Shown piece by piece: positions 8,611 through 18,400 of a stretch of 64,000 nt of DNA. Numbering within the stretch: the stretch's first letter is position 1; each line of letters opens with the position of its first letter. The translations under genes were made by a program, and so were the position numbers. The notes beneath the pieces were generated by a model. The model did not search any database. It had not been told where the DNA came from and saw nothing but the letters and a program-made list of their open reading frames with translations. Location: NCBI RefSeq assembly GCF_003265995.1, contig NZ_MVJN01000011.1:38162-102161 (forward strand). The letters run 5' to 3'. This DNA comes from Legionella quinlivanii. Its GTDB lineage: Bacteria; Pseudomonadota; Gammaproteobacteria; Legionellales; Legionellaceae.

Positions 8611-8634
8611 TAAATACGGACATGGAGTTTTTCT

Positions 8635-8757
8635 ATGAAATTATCAGGAAAGATCCTTGGGCAAGTGCTGTTAGTTGTTGTGTTGATAGCCAATGTGTCA
8701 GCCTGCGGCCAAAAGGGACCGCTTTATTTACCAGAACAAACAGCCCCTGAATCCTGA
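8635..8757 (+). CDS. lptM: Small lipoprotein LptM (YifL family)
   Basis: This 40-residue ORF encodes a short lipoprotein with a basic start, a hydrophobic core and the lipobox VSAC, with Cys24 as the lipidation site. Directly after it comes CGQKGPLYLP, the signature of the YifL/LptM family. In E. coli LptM assists maturation of the LptD barrel of the lipopolysaccharide transporter. GGAG lies 7 bases before the ATG. The gene is directly upstream of dapF, as in E. coli (yifL-dapF), which supports the call. Confidence 0.88.
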   Translation: MKLSGKILGQVLLVVVLIANVSACGQKGPLYLPEQTAPES

Positions 8758-8776
8758 CCAACCCGAGAGCCAAAAC

Positions 8777-9616
8777 ATGAGTCTGAAATTCACAAAGATG
8801 CACGGTTTAGGCAATGATTTTATCGTCATAGACGCAATTAACCAAACTGCCAATTTAACTGCCAAAGAGATTATTGCGCTGAGCGATCGTCATCGAGGCA
8901 TAGGCTTTGATCAATGCCTCATCGTTGAACCGTCAAAAGATAAATCGCTTGATTTCTTTTATCGCATCATTAATGCGGACGGGCAGGAGGTGGGACAATG
9001 CGGAAATGGGGCACGCTGCATTGCCCGATTTCTCTACCATTATGGCCTGACTACTAAAAAGAAAATACGCGTCGGTACGCATACCACCACCATGCAGCTA
9101 ATCCTGAATAAAGATGACTCTGTAACCATTGAAATGCCGCCACCGAGTCTGAATCCCAAAGAGATCCCTTTCCTGGTGACCCAGCAGCAAGACTCTTATG
9201 TATTATCATTAGCCAAGGGGAACAATGTCGCCGTTCATGCAATTAGCGTTGGGAATCCCCATGCCGTAACTCTGGTAAATGACATTCAGAAAGCCCCGGT
9301 AAATACCCTTGGCGAGGAAATCAGTTTTCATCCCCTGTTCCCGGAGCAAGTCAATGCGGAGTTTATGGAGATAATTACCAATGATCGCCTGCAGGTTCGT
9401 GTTTATGAGCGCGGCTGCGGTGAAACCCAGGCTTGTGGCAGCGGAGCCGTCGCTGCTGCAGCTATCGGCCGCCTTTTTTACCAGATGGAGGAAACGATTC
9501 AGGTGGATCTGCCTGGCGGTGAACTCCTCGTAAAATGGCAAAATCAGGCCTCCCCCATTTATCTTACTGGTCCTGCCACTTTTGTCTATGAAGGAACTTT
9601 ACTGTTATGCGGATAG
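8777..9616 (+). CDS. dapF: Diaminopimelate epimerase
   Basis: DapF converts LL- to meso-diaminopimelate, the precursor of lysine and of the peptidoglycan cross-link. From the ATG at 8777 the product is 279 residues, the family's normal length, and starts with the conserved KFTKMHGLGNDF. The two catalytic cysteines are present: C75 in GQCGNGARC and C220 in ETQACGSGA. The reading frame is open further upstream to 8693, but that part overlaps lptM and has no family counterpart. The gene overlaps trkA by 10 bp, so the two are probably co-translated. Confidence 0.96.
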   Translation: MSLKFTKMHGLGNDFIVIDAINQTANLTAKEIIALSDRHRGIGFDQCLIVEPSKDKSLDFFYRIINADGQEVGQCGNGARCIARFLYHYGLTTKKKIRVGTHTTTMQLILNKDDSVTIEMPPPSLNPKEIPFLVTQQQDSYVLSLAKGNNVAVHAISVGNPHAVTLVNDIQKAPVNTLGEEISFHPLFPEQVNAEFMEIITNDRLQVRVYERGCGETQACGSGAVAAAAIGRLFYQMEETIQVDLPGGELLVKWQNQASPIYLTGPATFVYEGTLLLCG

Positions 9617-10983
9617 TCATTCTGGGAGCAGGCCAGGTCGGGGGAACGCTGGCACAAAATCTGGCCAGAGAAAATAATGATATTTTTTTAATCGACCAGG
9701 ATGAAAGCCGCCTGCAGGAGTTGCAGTATCGTCTTGATATACAGACGGTGCGCGGAAATGCAGCCTATCCGAGTGTATTAATTGAAGCAGGTATTGAACA
9801 AGCCGATATGCTTATTGCGGTTACAAATAGCGATGAAATTAACATGATGGCCTGTCAGATAGCCTACAGTCTCTTTCGCACGCCGACCAAAATAGCTCGT
9901 ATTCGATCGCATAACTATTATAAATACCCGCAGCTATTTCAGGATGAGCATGTTCCGGTTGATGTATGCATCAGTCCGGAAAAACTGGTAACTGACCATA
10001 TCGAAAGTCTTATTGACTATCCCGGTGTATCTCAGGTTCTCGACTTTGCTGACGGCCATGTATTAATGGTGACTATCAAGCCGTTATCCTCGGGTTTAAT
10101 GGTAGGCAAGACTATCAGGCAACTTCATGAACATCTCCAGGGGATTGAAGCGCGCGTTGTGATGATCTTTCGCGATAAGGACGTACTCTCACCGCAGGAT
10201 GAGATGCAGGTTGCCAGCGGTGATGAGGTCATTTTTATTGCCTCCCCACAAGCAATTAAAGAAGCACTGATTGCGCTTGGACGCTACACTCACCCCAATC
10301 GACGTATCATAATTGCCGGCGGCGGGCATATCGGTACCGAGCTGGCGCAGGCTCTGGAACATCGCTATCGAATTAAAGTGATTGATCGAAGCCCTGATCG
10401 AACCCATGATTTGGTGACTCAATTGCACAAGGGCACTGTATTACAGGGTGATGTCGCCGATCGTGATCTTTTAGTCAATGAAAATATCGAGTTTACCGAT
10501 GTGTTCTGTGCAGTAACTAACGACGATGAAGTCAATATCATGTCATGTCTGCAGGCAAAACGTCTGGGCGCCCGCCAGGTAATGGCCCTGGTTAACCGCA
10601 ATGCCTATGTGGATCTGATTGAAGGCAGCAATATCGATCAGGCTATTTCACCGCAGCTGATTACAATTGGCAGTATTCTCACCAAACTGCGCCGCGGGAA
10701 TATGGTTAAGGTGTATCGCTTCCAACATAGCGAAGCAGAAGCTGTAGAATTAATTATTCATGGCGATGAGCACACTTCGAAAGTAGTTGGACGCCCAGTG
10801 AGTTTATTGAATTTACCGGCAGGCTGTTCAATAGCAGCCTTATTTCGTAATGGCCAGGTATTAATGGTTAATCCTGAACTGATATTGCTATCAGGAGATC
10901 ACATCATCCTTCTGATTTTAAAGAAAAAATATATTAGCAACATTGAATCGCTCTTCCAGGTGAGCCTGAGTTTTGTGGGTTAA
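9607..10983 (+). CDS. trkA: Trk potassium uptake system NAD-binding protein TrkA
   Basis: TrkA is the cytosolic gating subunit of the Trk potassium importer. The 458-residue protein has two RCK units in tandem, each a Rossmann NAD-binding domain followed by a TrkA-C domain. The first begins with GAGQVGGTLAQNLA (near residue 6) and the second with IIAGGGHIGTELA (near residue 236). TrkA-C parts follow each, including VVGRPVSLLNLPAGCSIAA near the end. It starts inside the end of dapF and is followed two bases later by trkH, its membrane partner, so this is a complete Trk unit. Confidence 0.95.
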   Translation: MRIVILGAGQVGGTLAQNLARENNDIFLIDQDESRLQELQYRLDIQTVRGNAAYPSVLIEAGIEQADMLIAVTNSDEINMMACQIAYSLFRTPTKIARIRSHNYYKYPQLFQDEHVPVDVCISPEKLVTDHIESLIDYPGVSQVLDFADGHVLMVTIKPLSSGLMVGKTIRQLHEHLQGIEARVVMIFRDKDVLSPQDEMQVASGDEVIFIASPQAIKEALIALGRYTHPNRRIIIAGGGHIGTELAQALEHRYRIKVIDRSPDRTHDLVTQLHKGTVLQGDVADRDLLVNENIEFTDVFCAVTNDDEVNIMSCLQAKRLGARQVMALVNRNAYVDLIEGSNIDQAISPQLITIGSILTKLRRGNMVKVYRFQHSEAEAVELIIHGDEHTSKVVGRPVSLLNLPAGCSIAALFRNGQVLMVNPELILLSGDHIILLILKKKYISNIESLFQVSLSFVG

Positions 10984-10985
10984 TA

Positions 10986-12437
10986 ATGCAAATTAAAACG
11001 ATTTTACGCATCCTTGGCATTTTGCTCATGCTGTTTAGTATCAGCATGCTCACTCCTATCCTTTTTAATATCATTTTCCGGGAAGATTTTCTATGGCCCT
11101 TTATAATCGCCTTCCTTTGTACTTTTGGTACAGGCGGCTTGTTATGGCTGCTCTTTCGCCAAAGCAGAAACGAGCTTAAGACTCGAGATGGCTTTTTAAT
11201 CGTCGCCCTTTTCTGGAGCGTTCTCTGTTTATTTGCATCGCTGCCCTTTCTGTTTGCAATACAAAGTCCTAATCCAGTTACTGACGCTTTTTTTGAATCG
11301 GTCTCGGGCTTAACTACAACCGGCGCTACAATTATTGGTGATCTCGACAGTCTTCCGCATGCTGTTCTGTTCTACCGCCAGCAGCTGCAATTTCTGGGAG
11401 GTATGGGTATCGTAGTTCTCGCGGTGGCCATATTGCCTATGCTGGGGGTTGGTGGTATGCAGCTGTATCGAGCTGAAACCCCTGGCCCAATGAAGGATAG
11501 CAAACTCACCCCGCGGATTGCCCAAACAGCCAAAGCGCTATGGTCAATCTATGTTTTATTAACTCTGCTGTGTATGCTTTGCTATTGGATAAGCGGAATG
11601 GATTGGTTTGATGCGCTGGGCGAAAGTTTCTCTACCGTTTCCACAGGCGGCTTTTCCATGCATGACAACAGTTTTGCATTCTATCAAAGTGAATTGATTG
11701 AGTCGGTCGCCTGCTTTTTTATGTTATTGGGAGGGACAAACTTTGCACTTCATTTTTTTACCTTCAAAAAACGAAGTTTAAAACATTACTGGCAGGATGA
11801 GGAATTTCGCACATATGTCAGCTTTCTTTTAATTGCTACTCTGATTGTGACCGGTAGTCTGGTGATTTATGACTTCTTTGATATCAGCCACAATACCGTG
11901 ATTACCGTATTGTTTAACATAATTTCCCTGGCAACCACCACAGGCTTTATTGCCGAACCATTTAATGACTGGCCCACTTTTACACCTATCTTGCTAATAA
12001 TGCTTGGTTTGATTGGCGGCTGCGCTGCCTCAACCAGTGGCGGCATCAAAGTCATTCGCGCCCTGCTCATTTTTAAGCAATCCAGGCGAGAAATGATTCG
12101 TTTGGTTCATCCCAATGCTATAGTGCCCATCAAAATTGGCAAGCATTGTCTGCCAGAACCCATTTTGCAATCCATGTGGAGCTTTATTTCTGTATTTATT
12201 GCTTTATTTATTCTATTGCTGTTAATTTTTATGGGATTCGGCAATGATTTCCTTACTGCATTTTCCGCAATTGCCGTTTCTATTTCCAATTCAGGAGCAG
12301 GTTTAGGAGCAATCAGTGAAAATATGGCCGTCTTAAATCACTGGAGCAAATGGGTTCTTATCTTTGCTATGGTTGCCGGACGCCTGGAAATTTTCTCTTT
12401 ATTGATTTTATTTTCCCCTCGCTTTTGGGAACGCTAG
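10986..12437 (+). CDS. trkH: Trk potassium uptake membrane protein TrkH
   Basis: TrkH is the potassium-translocating subunit, with four pseudo-repeats of a K-channel-like unit. The 483-residue length matches the family. The pore loops are visible as repeats of a Thr/Ser-Gly motif: SVSGLTTTGAT, STVSTGGFSMHDNSF, ATTTGFIAEPF and SISNSGAGLGAI. The GRLEIFSLLILFSPRFW ending is typical. The protein lies in the inner membrane and works with TrkA, encoded two bases upstream. The next gene begins 28 bp after the stop. Confidence 0.95.
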   Translation: MQIKTILRILGILLMLFSISMLTPILFNIIFREDFLWPFIIAFLCTFGTGGLLWLLFRQSRNELKTRDGFLIVALFWSVLCLFASLPFLFAIQSPNPVTDAFFESVSGLTTTGATIIGDLDSLPHAVLFYRQQLQFLGGMGIVVLAVAILPMLGVGGMQLYRAETPGPMKDSKLTPRIAQTAKALWSIYVLLTLLCMLCYWISGMDWFDALGESFSTVSTGGFSMHDNSFAFYQSELIESVACFFMLLGGTNFALHFFTFKKRSLKHYWQDEEFRTYVSFLLIATLIVTGSLVIYDFFDISHNTVITVLFNIISLATTTGFIAEPFNDWPTFTPILLIMLGLIGGCAASTSGGIKVIRALLIFKQSRREMIRLVHPNAIVPIKIGKHCLPEPILQSMWSFISVFIALFILLLLIFMGFGNDFLTAFSAIAVSISNSGAGLGAISENMAVLNHWSKWVLIFAMVAGRLEIFSLLILFSPRFWER

Positions 12438-12465
12438 AAGTTGCGCTGTAACAAGGAGGTTTTAA

Positions 12466-15400
12466 ATGCCCAATCAATTTGTCGACTCATTACTGGCCAA
12501 AGCCGATCTCCCTGCTTTACTCATTGCTTATCAATCAGACAAACCGGATATTAGCCTGTTAAGCAAGCTTGTTGATGATTTGGCTCAGCAGCACTCTTTT
12601 GATTTATTGGAAACCCTGTTAAAGGTGATCGAAACCGGTGGAAGCGATGACAGACTGGAGGTGATTACCACCAGGATATCCATTCATTTTCTTTCACAGA
12701 TTCTGGAGCGCGATCAGCAGCAAGCACTTAAAGCAAGCTTCGACAGAATCAATGAAACCCCTGACTTATGGCCTCAATGTCTGCTTGCTCTAAGCACCTG
12801 GATTAAGTCAGGCGAGCGCAGAACAGCCTTAACCAGTTTGCTGGCCATCTTATCCAATACCCAGCGGGAAACGCTTTATGCCGCACTGACCGATAGACCC
12901 GAAAAGGATGCCGTCTGGCTTGGTGAATTGATTGGCTATATCCTGAAAAATGAATCGCTCCAGGAACCCGAAGCCAAAGCTCATTTGCAGCGTCTGAGCA
13001 GTTGTCTCCTGCTTTCTGCTGCCGAAATACCTGCACAATCCATTAACAGCCTGTCACTCTTGCTCGAGGATGAGGAGCTTATTGACAGCATTTTAAAACT
13101 GCGCGCCATTGCCTCTACCTACGCCAAGGAAAATCAGGAAGCTCACGGACGATTTGCCTCATCCAGACAGACTTATCTAAACAAATATGAAAATCTTATT
13201 CAGGCGCTCGCCATCAGAGCCAAAGCTTCGGAAAGCGCTTATCAGAAAATTATAGCGGACAGGCCGAATCTGGCTAACTGGCTAATGATCGCGCGCCTGA
13301 AAAGCTCTGCGGAAAAACCTCTCCAGGAAAGCCTGGTCTCAGAAGTTCTTACTCATTATTCCCTGTTTAACTGGGAAGACTCGCAATTTGTTGCCGAAGT
13401 AATTCCGGTAATGGTTGCCGTCTCCAAAGCAGCCAGCGGAAAAGAACTGTTCAAACAGTTTTTCAAACGCGATAAACTGAATACTGCTTTTTGTATCCGC
13501 TTTTTAAGTGAGTATTACAAGCAAACTGAGGAACTGGAGCAATTGCTCCAGTTCGTAAAAGACATAAGCCGGAATACTCCGGACCAGAGTTTCACCATTA
13601 ATTTTTTAACTCAGAACTCAGGTCAATCCCAACGGCTAACTGAAAGTTTGCTCAATCTGCTCGAATTAGAACAGTTAATTCCCATTTGCAGCCACATTCT
13701 GGCTTTACAACAGATTTTCCACCCGGAGGAATCGCTTTGTAAACAATATTGCCGTGTGCTGTGCGAAAAGTTGAAATCATCGGCCAATCAGGCAGCTGAT
13801 TGCAAACGGATAGCGCAGACAATTGCCATTTTACCCAAGAAATCCAGAGCGCAACCTTTGGAACTCATTTCCTCGCATCTTAATGGATTTTCGAAATTAT
13901 CAATGGCATGGCTTTCTGCCCTGTTTGAAAGCAATATAAAAAAGGTCCTGCTGTTTCCCTTTCTTTTAAATTTGATAAGGACAATATCGGCTAAAGAACA
14001 ACAGCAACTGCTTGAATTGCTCAGCAAAGAGGAATTTTATCGTTTTTATATCCATTTACTCCGTAATCAGAATACCGACGAAAAGTTTACTTTCTTAAGT
14101 GATTATCTAAAGAAGAAAGATAAGCATTCATTTTTTGAATATTTAATACTGCTGACTCCTCAGGTCCATCAGGAAATTCTCGACACCGTACTGCCAGAAC
14201 TTGAACCAGCACATCTCATTCAGCTCATTATCAGTTTAATTAAAAAATCAAAACAGGACAGCAGTTATCTGGCCCCCTTACATCAGTTGCTGATACAGTT
14301 TTGCACCCGCATGCAAGCGACACTGGATAGTTCAGCTCCCATACATCAATGGATTAAATATAATAATGAGGATGACAAGAATATTGTCACCCTTATTGCA
14401 GAACAGCTGTTTACGACACCGGCCTGTTTTCACTCTCTTTGTTCACGCTCGTCCATACTGCAAGACTACACCCCGCAAATTCTTCAGGGTGTACTCGTTA
14501 ATAATGCGGACAATGACCTAAAGTTACGCGCAGTCCGCATCCTTGACTTAATTACGTACAATCCTGAAAAAATGGATGAACGGGCCTTGCGTCTCTTACA
14601 TTTCTACAAAAACCAAGCCTCTGTATTGCAAAAGATCTTTAAGAATCTCTACAAAGTGGAGCATTTGTTAAGCGCTGCTGGAAAGAATAATTTTAATGCA
14701 CTAAAGCATAGTTGCTGGAAATTACTGCATGCTGGACAATACAGTGAAAACGCATGCCAATTATTACTTTGTACACAACTAGGGCAATCCCAAACCCTCA
14801 AAGAGCTAAGTATCACGCTTACAAACCAACCAGGCTCTATACTAAGCCCTGATTACCTAAGCCAGATTGATGATGAGTTGCTTGAGAAAATTCCCGATAT
14901 GGATCTCATCAACATACTTCTTCAATCACTGGAAGGCCCCACCTTAACTAACTGGGCTAAGGTAAGAAAGACGGTCGACTTACAGGAAACACCGCAATTA
15001 TTTATTCATCAACTAATTAATCAAACCAATTCGCAGGCTGAAAATCCGGTTTTGGACAATCAGGTTTTTCAATTTATTGTAAGCCTTCGCCATTTTAAAA
15101 AAGCCATGTCAGGGCTTTCCCAGGAGGAAATATTTTGGCTCGTTGATACTGGCAAGACAGAGGAAATTGTTCAAAATTTCCCAGATTGGCTGAAGCAGCT
15201 TATCAAAAATGGCCAATTGGATACGATTGACCGGGCCAGCCTGTTCTCTTTATTGCCAAGAGAGCAAGGCTTTCTGCAAACGGTCTATGCCTTGCCTGAA
15301 CTGCAGTTTTATTTGCCGAAACTTTTCATTGAATTAGCACAGAAATCACTGCCGGCCATCCATTATCCAATTCTGGCTGAACAGTTAAAATTGTTCACCC

Positions 15401-18400
15401 CAGTAGATAGAGAGCGTCATCTTGCAGACGCACAGCGGCAAATTAAACCGGAATCAGTGAACCTGGATGTGATTCCCGTGTTTAACCGAATGTTAATGGA
15501 GCTCGATTTAAACCATGAGCAGGAGTCTCATCGGGCCTTGGTTTTAGGCCAGATTGAATTTTTTGCGAAACTATCCTCTAACTCTGCGGTTCATAAAGCT
15601 AACCACTATCAATTTGTTCAGGAGTTCCAGCAGGTCACATTTAACAGTATGGAAATTTTGCGGCAACGGCATACCGCCTGGACGTCGATTATCCTTGGCA
15701 GCCAGCAATTTTCACAGGCAGTCAATATCTGGCTTATCGATCTGCCCGAGGCTGATATTGAGCATCATCCGTTCACCAGCACGCTGCTGGAGCATTTTGA
15801 TATAATCCAGAATCAAGGCTTTATGGATAGCGATTGCTGCCAGGAGTTTATCCAATCCCTGCTTATGAAACCTCCCGCCAAGATCACAGAAGAGCAATAT
15901 GTTCTCCTATTTCATAAGCTTACAATCGAAAGACAAAAAAAACTGGCTGTCAATGTGTTACAGCAAAGCAAACTGGAAGACGTTCAGTGGTCTTCTCTGA
16001 TTACCCTGGCCAGAGTGTTATCAGTACAGGCTTTATATGAAATTTTTTTACACAGCCAGACACTTTTCGTTTTTGTCGATTTAATTGCCAGACACCCGGA
16101 AGGTATTCATACTCTGGCGCCTGCACAGATCGATAGATTGCTGTCTGAACTAAGCTCTGCAGAGCAGTTGTGCCGGATATTGAATAGCCAGACACAGCCC
16201 AAACTAAAATTTAATTTCGTCAACAGTCTCTTCCAATATTTGCAGCGCAATCATCTGGCTCTTGCCGACTGGTTGAATAAAATTAACGCCGACGAGCAGG
16301 CATTGGCTGCTCTGGCAAATTATACAGAAGAAAACGCCTGTCAGGAGCAGCTGCATCAACTCATTATGGAGTCCGTATCACGACGCCAGCAGATACAGAG
16401 CTTTTTAAAAAACCCTGATTGGGAAATGCCCATCGAGAGCGCAGGACTTCTAAATCAGTATATGCGCGATGCCTGGCTCCATCCATGGAAAGGCTGGCAA
16501 TGCCATCCTCTTCTTTTAAAGTATTTAGGTTTTGCTGACGAAGTTATCGCCATGCAGGCCCAAATGGAATTTCTTGAGGAAATCATAAAGCTCAATGAAT
16601 TTTACGAACCATTGGCCAATACCGGGAGTGTTTCTGAAAATACCCTCGTGTCAGCCCGTTGGCTGCAAAGACTGCCCCTGATTGAAGGCGTGCTGATGGA
16701 ACTTGGAGAGGAAGCGGTAAATCCCTCTCATCCATTGGTGAATACCGGGGTTGTTAAAAATATAATACAACCCTTGCTGAAACAGGGAAAAGGAATCGCT
16801 GAGCAGGTCATCAATGATTTGCCCCAATCAGTCAGTGAACTAATTAAGTCCTTCGATTCACTCGGTCAAGCCCCAGCCATACCGCTTAATGCGCTTAAAC
16901 AGGAACAAATCCAAACCATTCAAGGCGCGTGGGGAAAATTTAAGCTCCATCTCACAGCAATTGAATATTACTCCTCACCGCGTCTGTATGCCTTGTTTAA
17001 TCCTGAGTCTTATTTTGCCAGAATTAATATGAAGCGCATTAGCCTGCTACCTAAAGCAGAAAGTGATGCCTTGGCTAATGCCCAGGCTATTCATAAAGAA
17101 TGGCAGGAACAACAGCAGTTTTTAATCAGCACAAAATTTAATGAGCTGATGGATGTTTTTTTTAGAGATCCCCAGATTCTACAGGATATAAAAGTCCAGG
17201 AGTGGATTTTGGACAATTGTTTGTTTACCCAATCAGGCATAAACATTATTCCTCCCTTGTTATACAAACTACTCAGCGCTGTATCCCCTTCATTACTGAT
17301 AACTCATCTGCAGCAAAGAGAAAACCCCGTACACGCAGCGAATCTGGCTAAATTCAGCAAGCTGCTAACAAAATATTCAAGTATCCAGGAGCTGGTTTCG
17401 GTACTTTATGGCATGGGCAGTCAAAGTCTCGAAGAATTATTGACCTGCACCCGTTTTTATCGTTTAGCTTATGCCCCCCTACTTCTATCCATGGTACAGA
17501 AAGCTCAGGCTTCAGGCATTTCAAAAAAGGAGGCAGGGCTTGTGACTCTACCCGAATCCTTAAGCCAGAATTTGGAACTGCAATGGCTGCAAACGGAAAT
17601 TCAGCATTTACACATCAATGAGGAAAGACTAAAAAAACACGGGCGAATGATTGCTGCTGAAGCATTAAAAAGCGGCCATAATCATTATGATAATGAACGC
17701 CTGGCTGCATTAAGAAGCCCCGGTCTTAAGCTTGACGTAGCAGAGCTTGCTATCATCTTTAACAGTTATGCACCAGCCTTTAACCCGCCTAATGAGGCGA
17801 TTACTCTGGAATTTTTACTAAGCCTGAGTTATTTGCTTGAGAATCAGCAAAATCTGAACCTGATTCAGGCCCTTAATGAGCGGCTTTTACAGCATACCAT
17901 TAGAATTGCGCTTGAAAATCCAGCCTTCCACTATCAATTTCTGAATACCCTGAGCCATCATCCCAGCTCAAGCAGGTTTTGTATTGAGCAGATCAAAAAC
18001 CGTTTACAACAACACTTAGCCAATTATTTTCCAGAAACGGTACCTGCCCCCTCTTGTCTGGCCGAATTGACTGCAGCACAGTTTGGACAATTAACCAGAG
18101 AGTCTGTCGCTTCGCTTACGACCTTGCAAAAACTGATTTTCTCTGTAGAACCCGCTGCTGAATTCACTATTTGGCTGAATACAGCGTCGGCCCATATAAA
18201 AAAAGACGTTATTGATTTCTCAGCTATTGCCTCTATGAATTCCATTCTTCAGCATTGGAAGGAGCACAATAACACTGTGGTATCAGCTCAATTAACAGAA
18301 AACATATTGCTAGTGGAAACCTTGCTGTCATCTGACGATGAAACATTTTTGCAAAGAGTAGATGAACTTTGCACCTCAGTCTATCGAGATTATCCTGCGG

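Noticed and set aside
8486..8634. AGGATATCCT palindrome after the nuclease-like ORF as a terminator
   Set aside because: The stem is too short and has no T-run.
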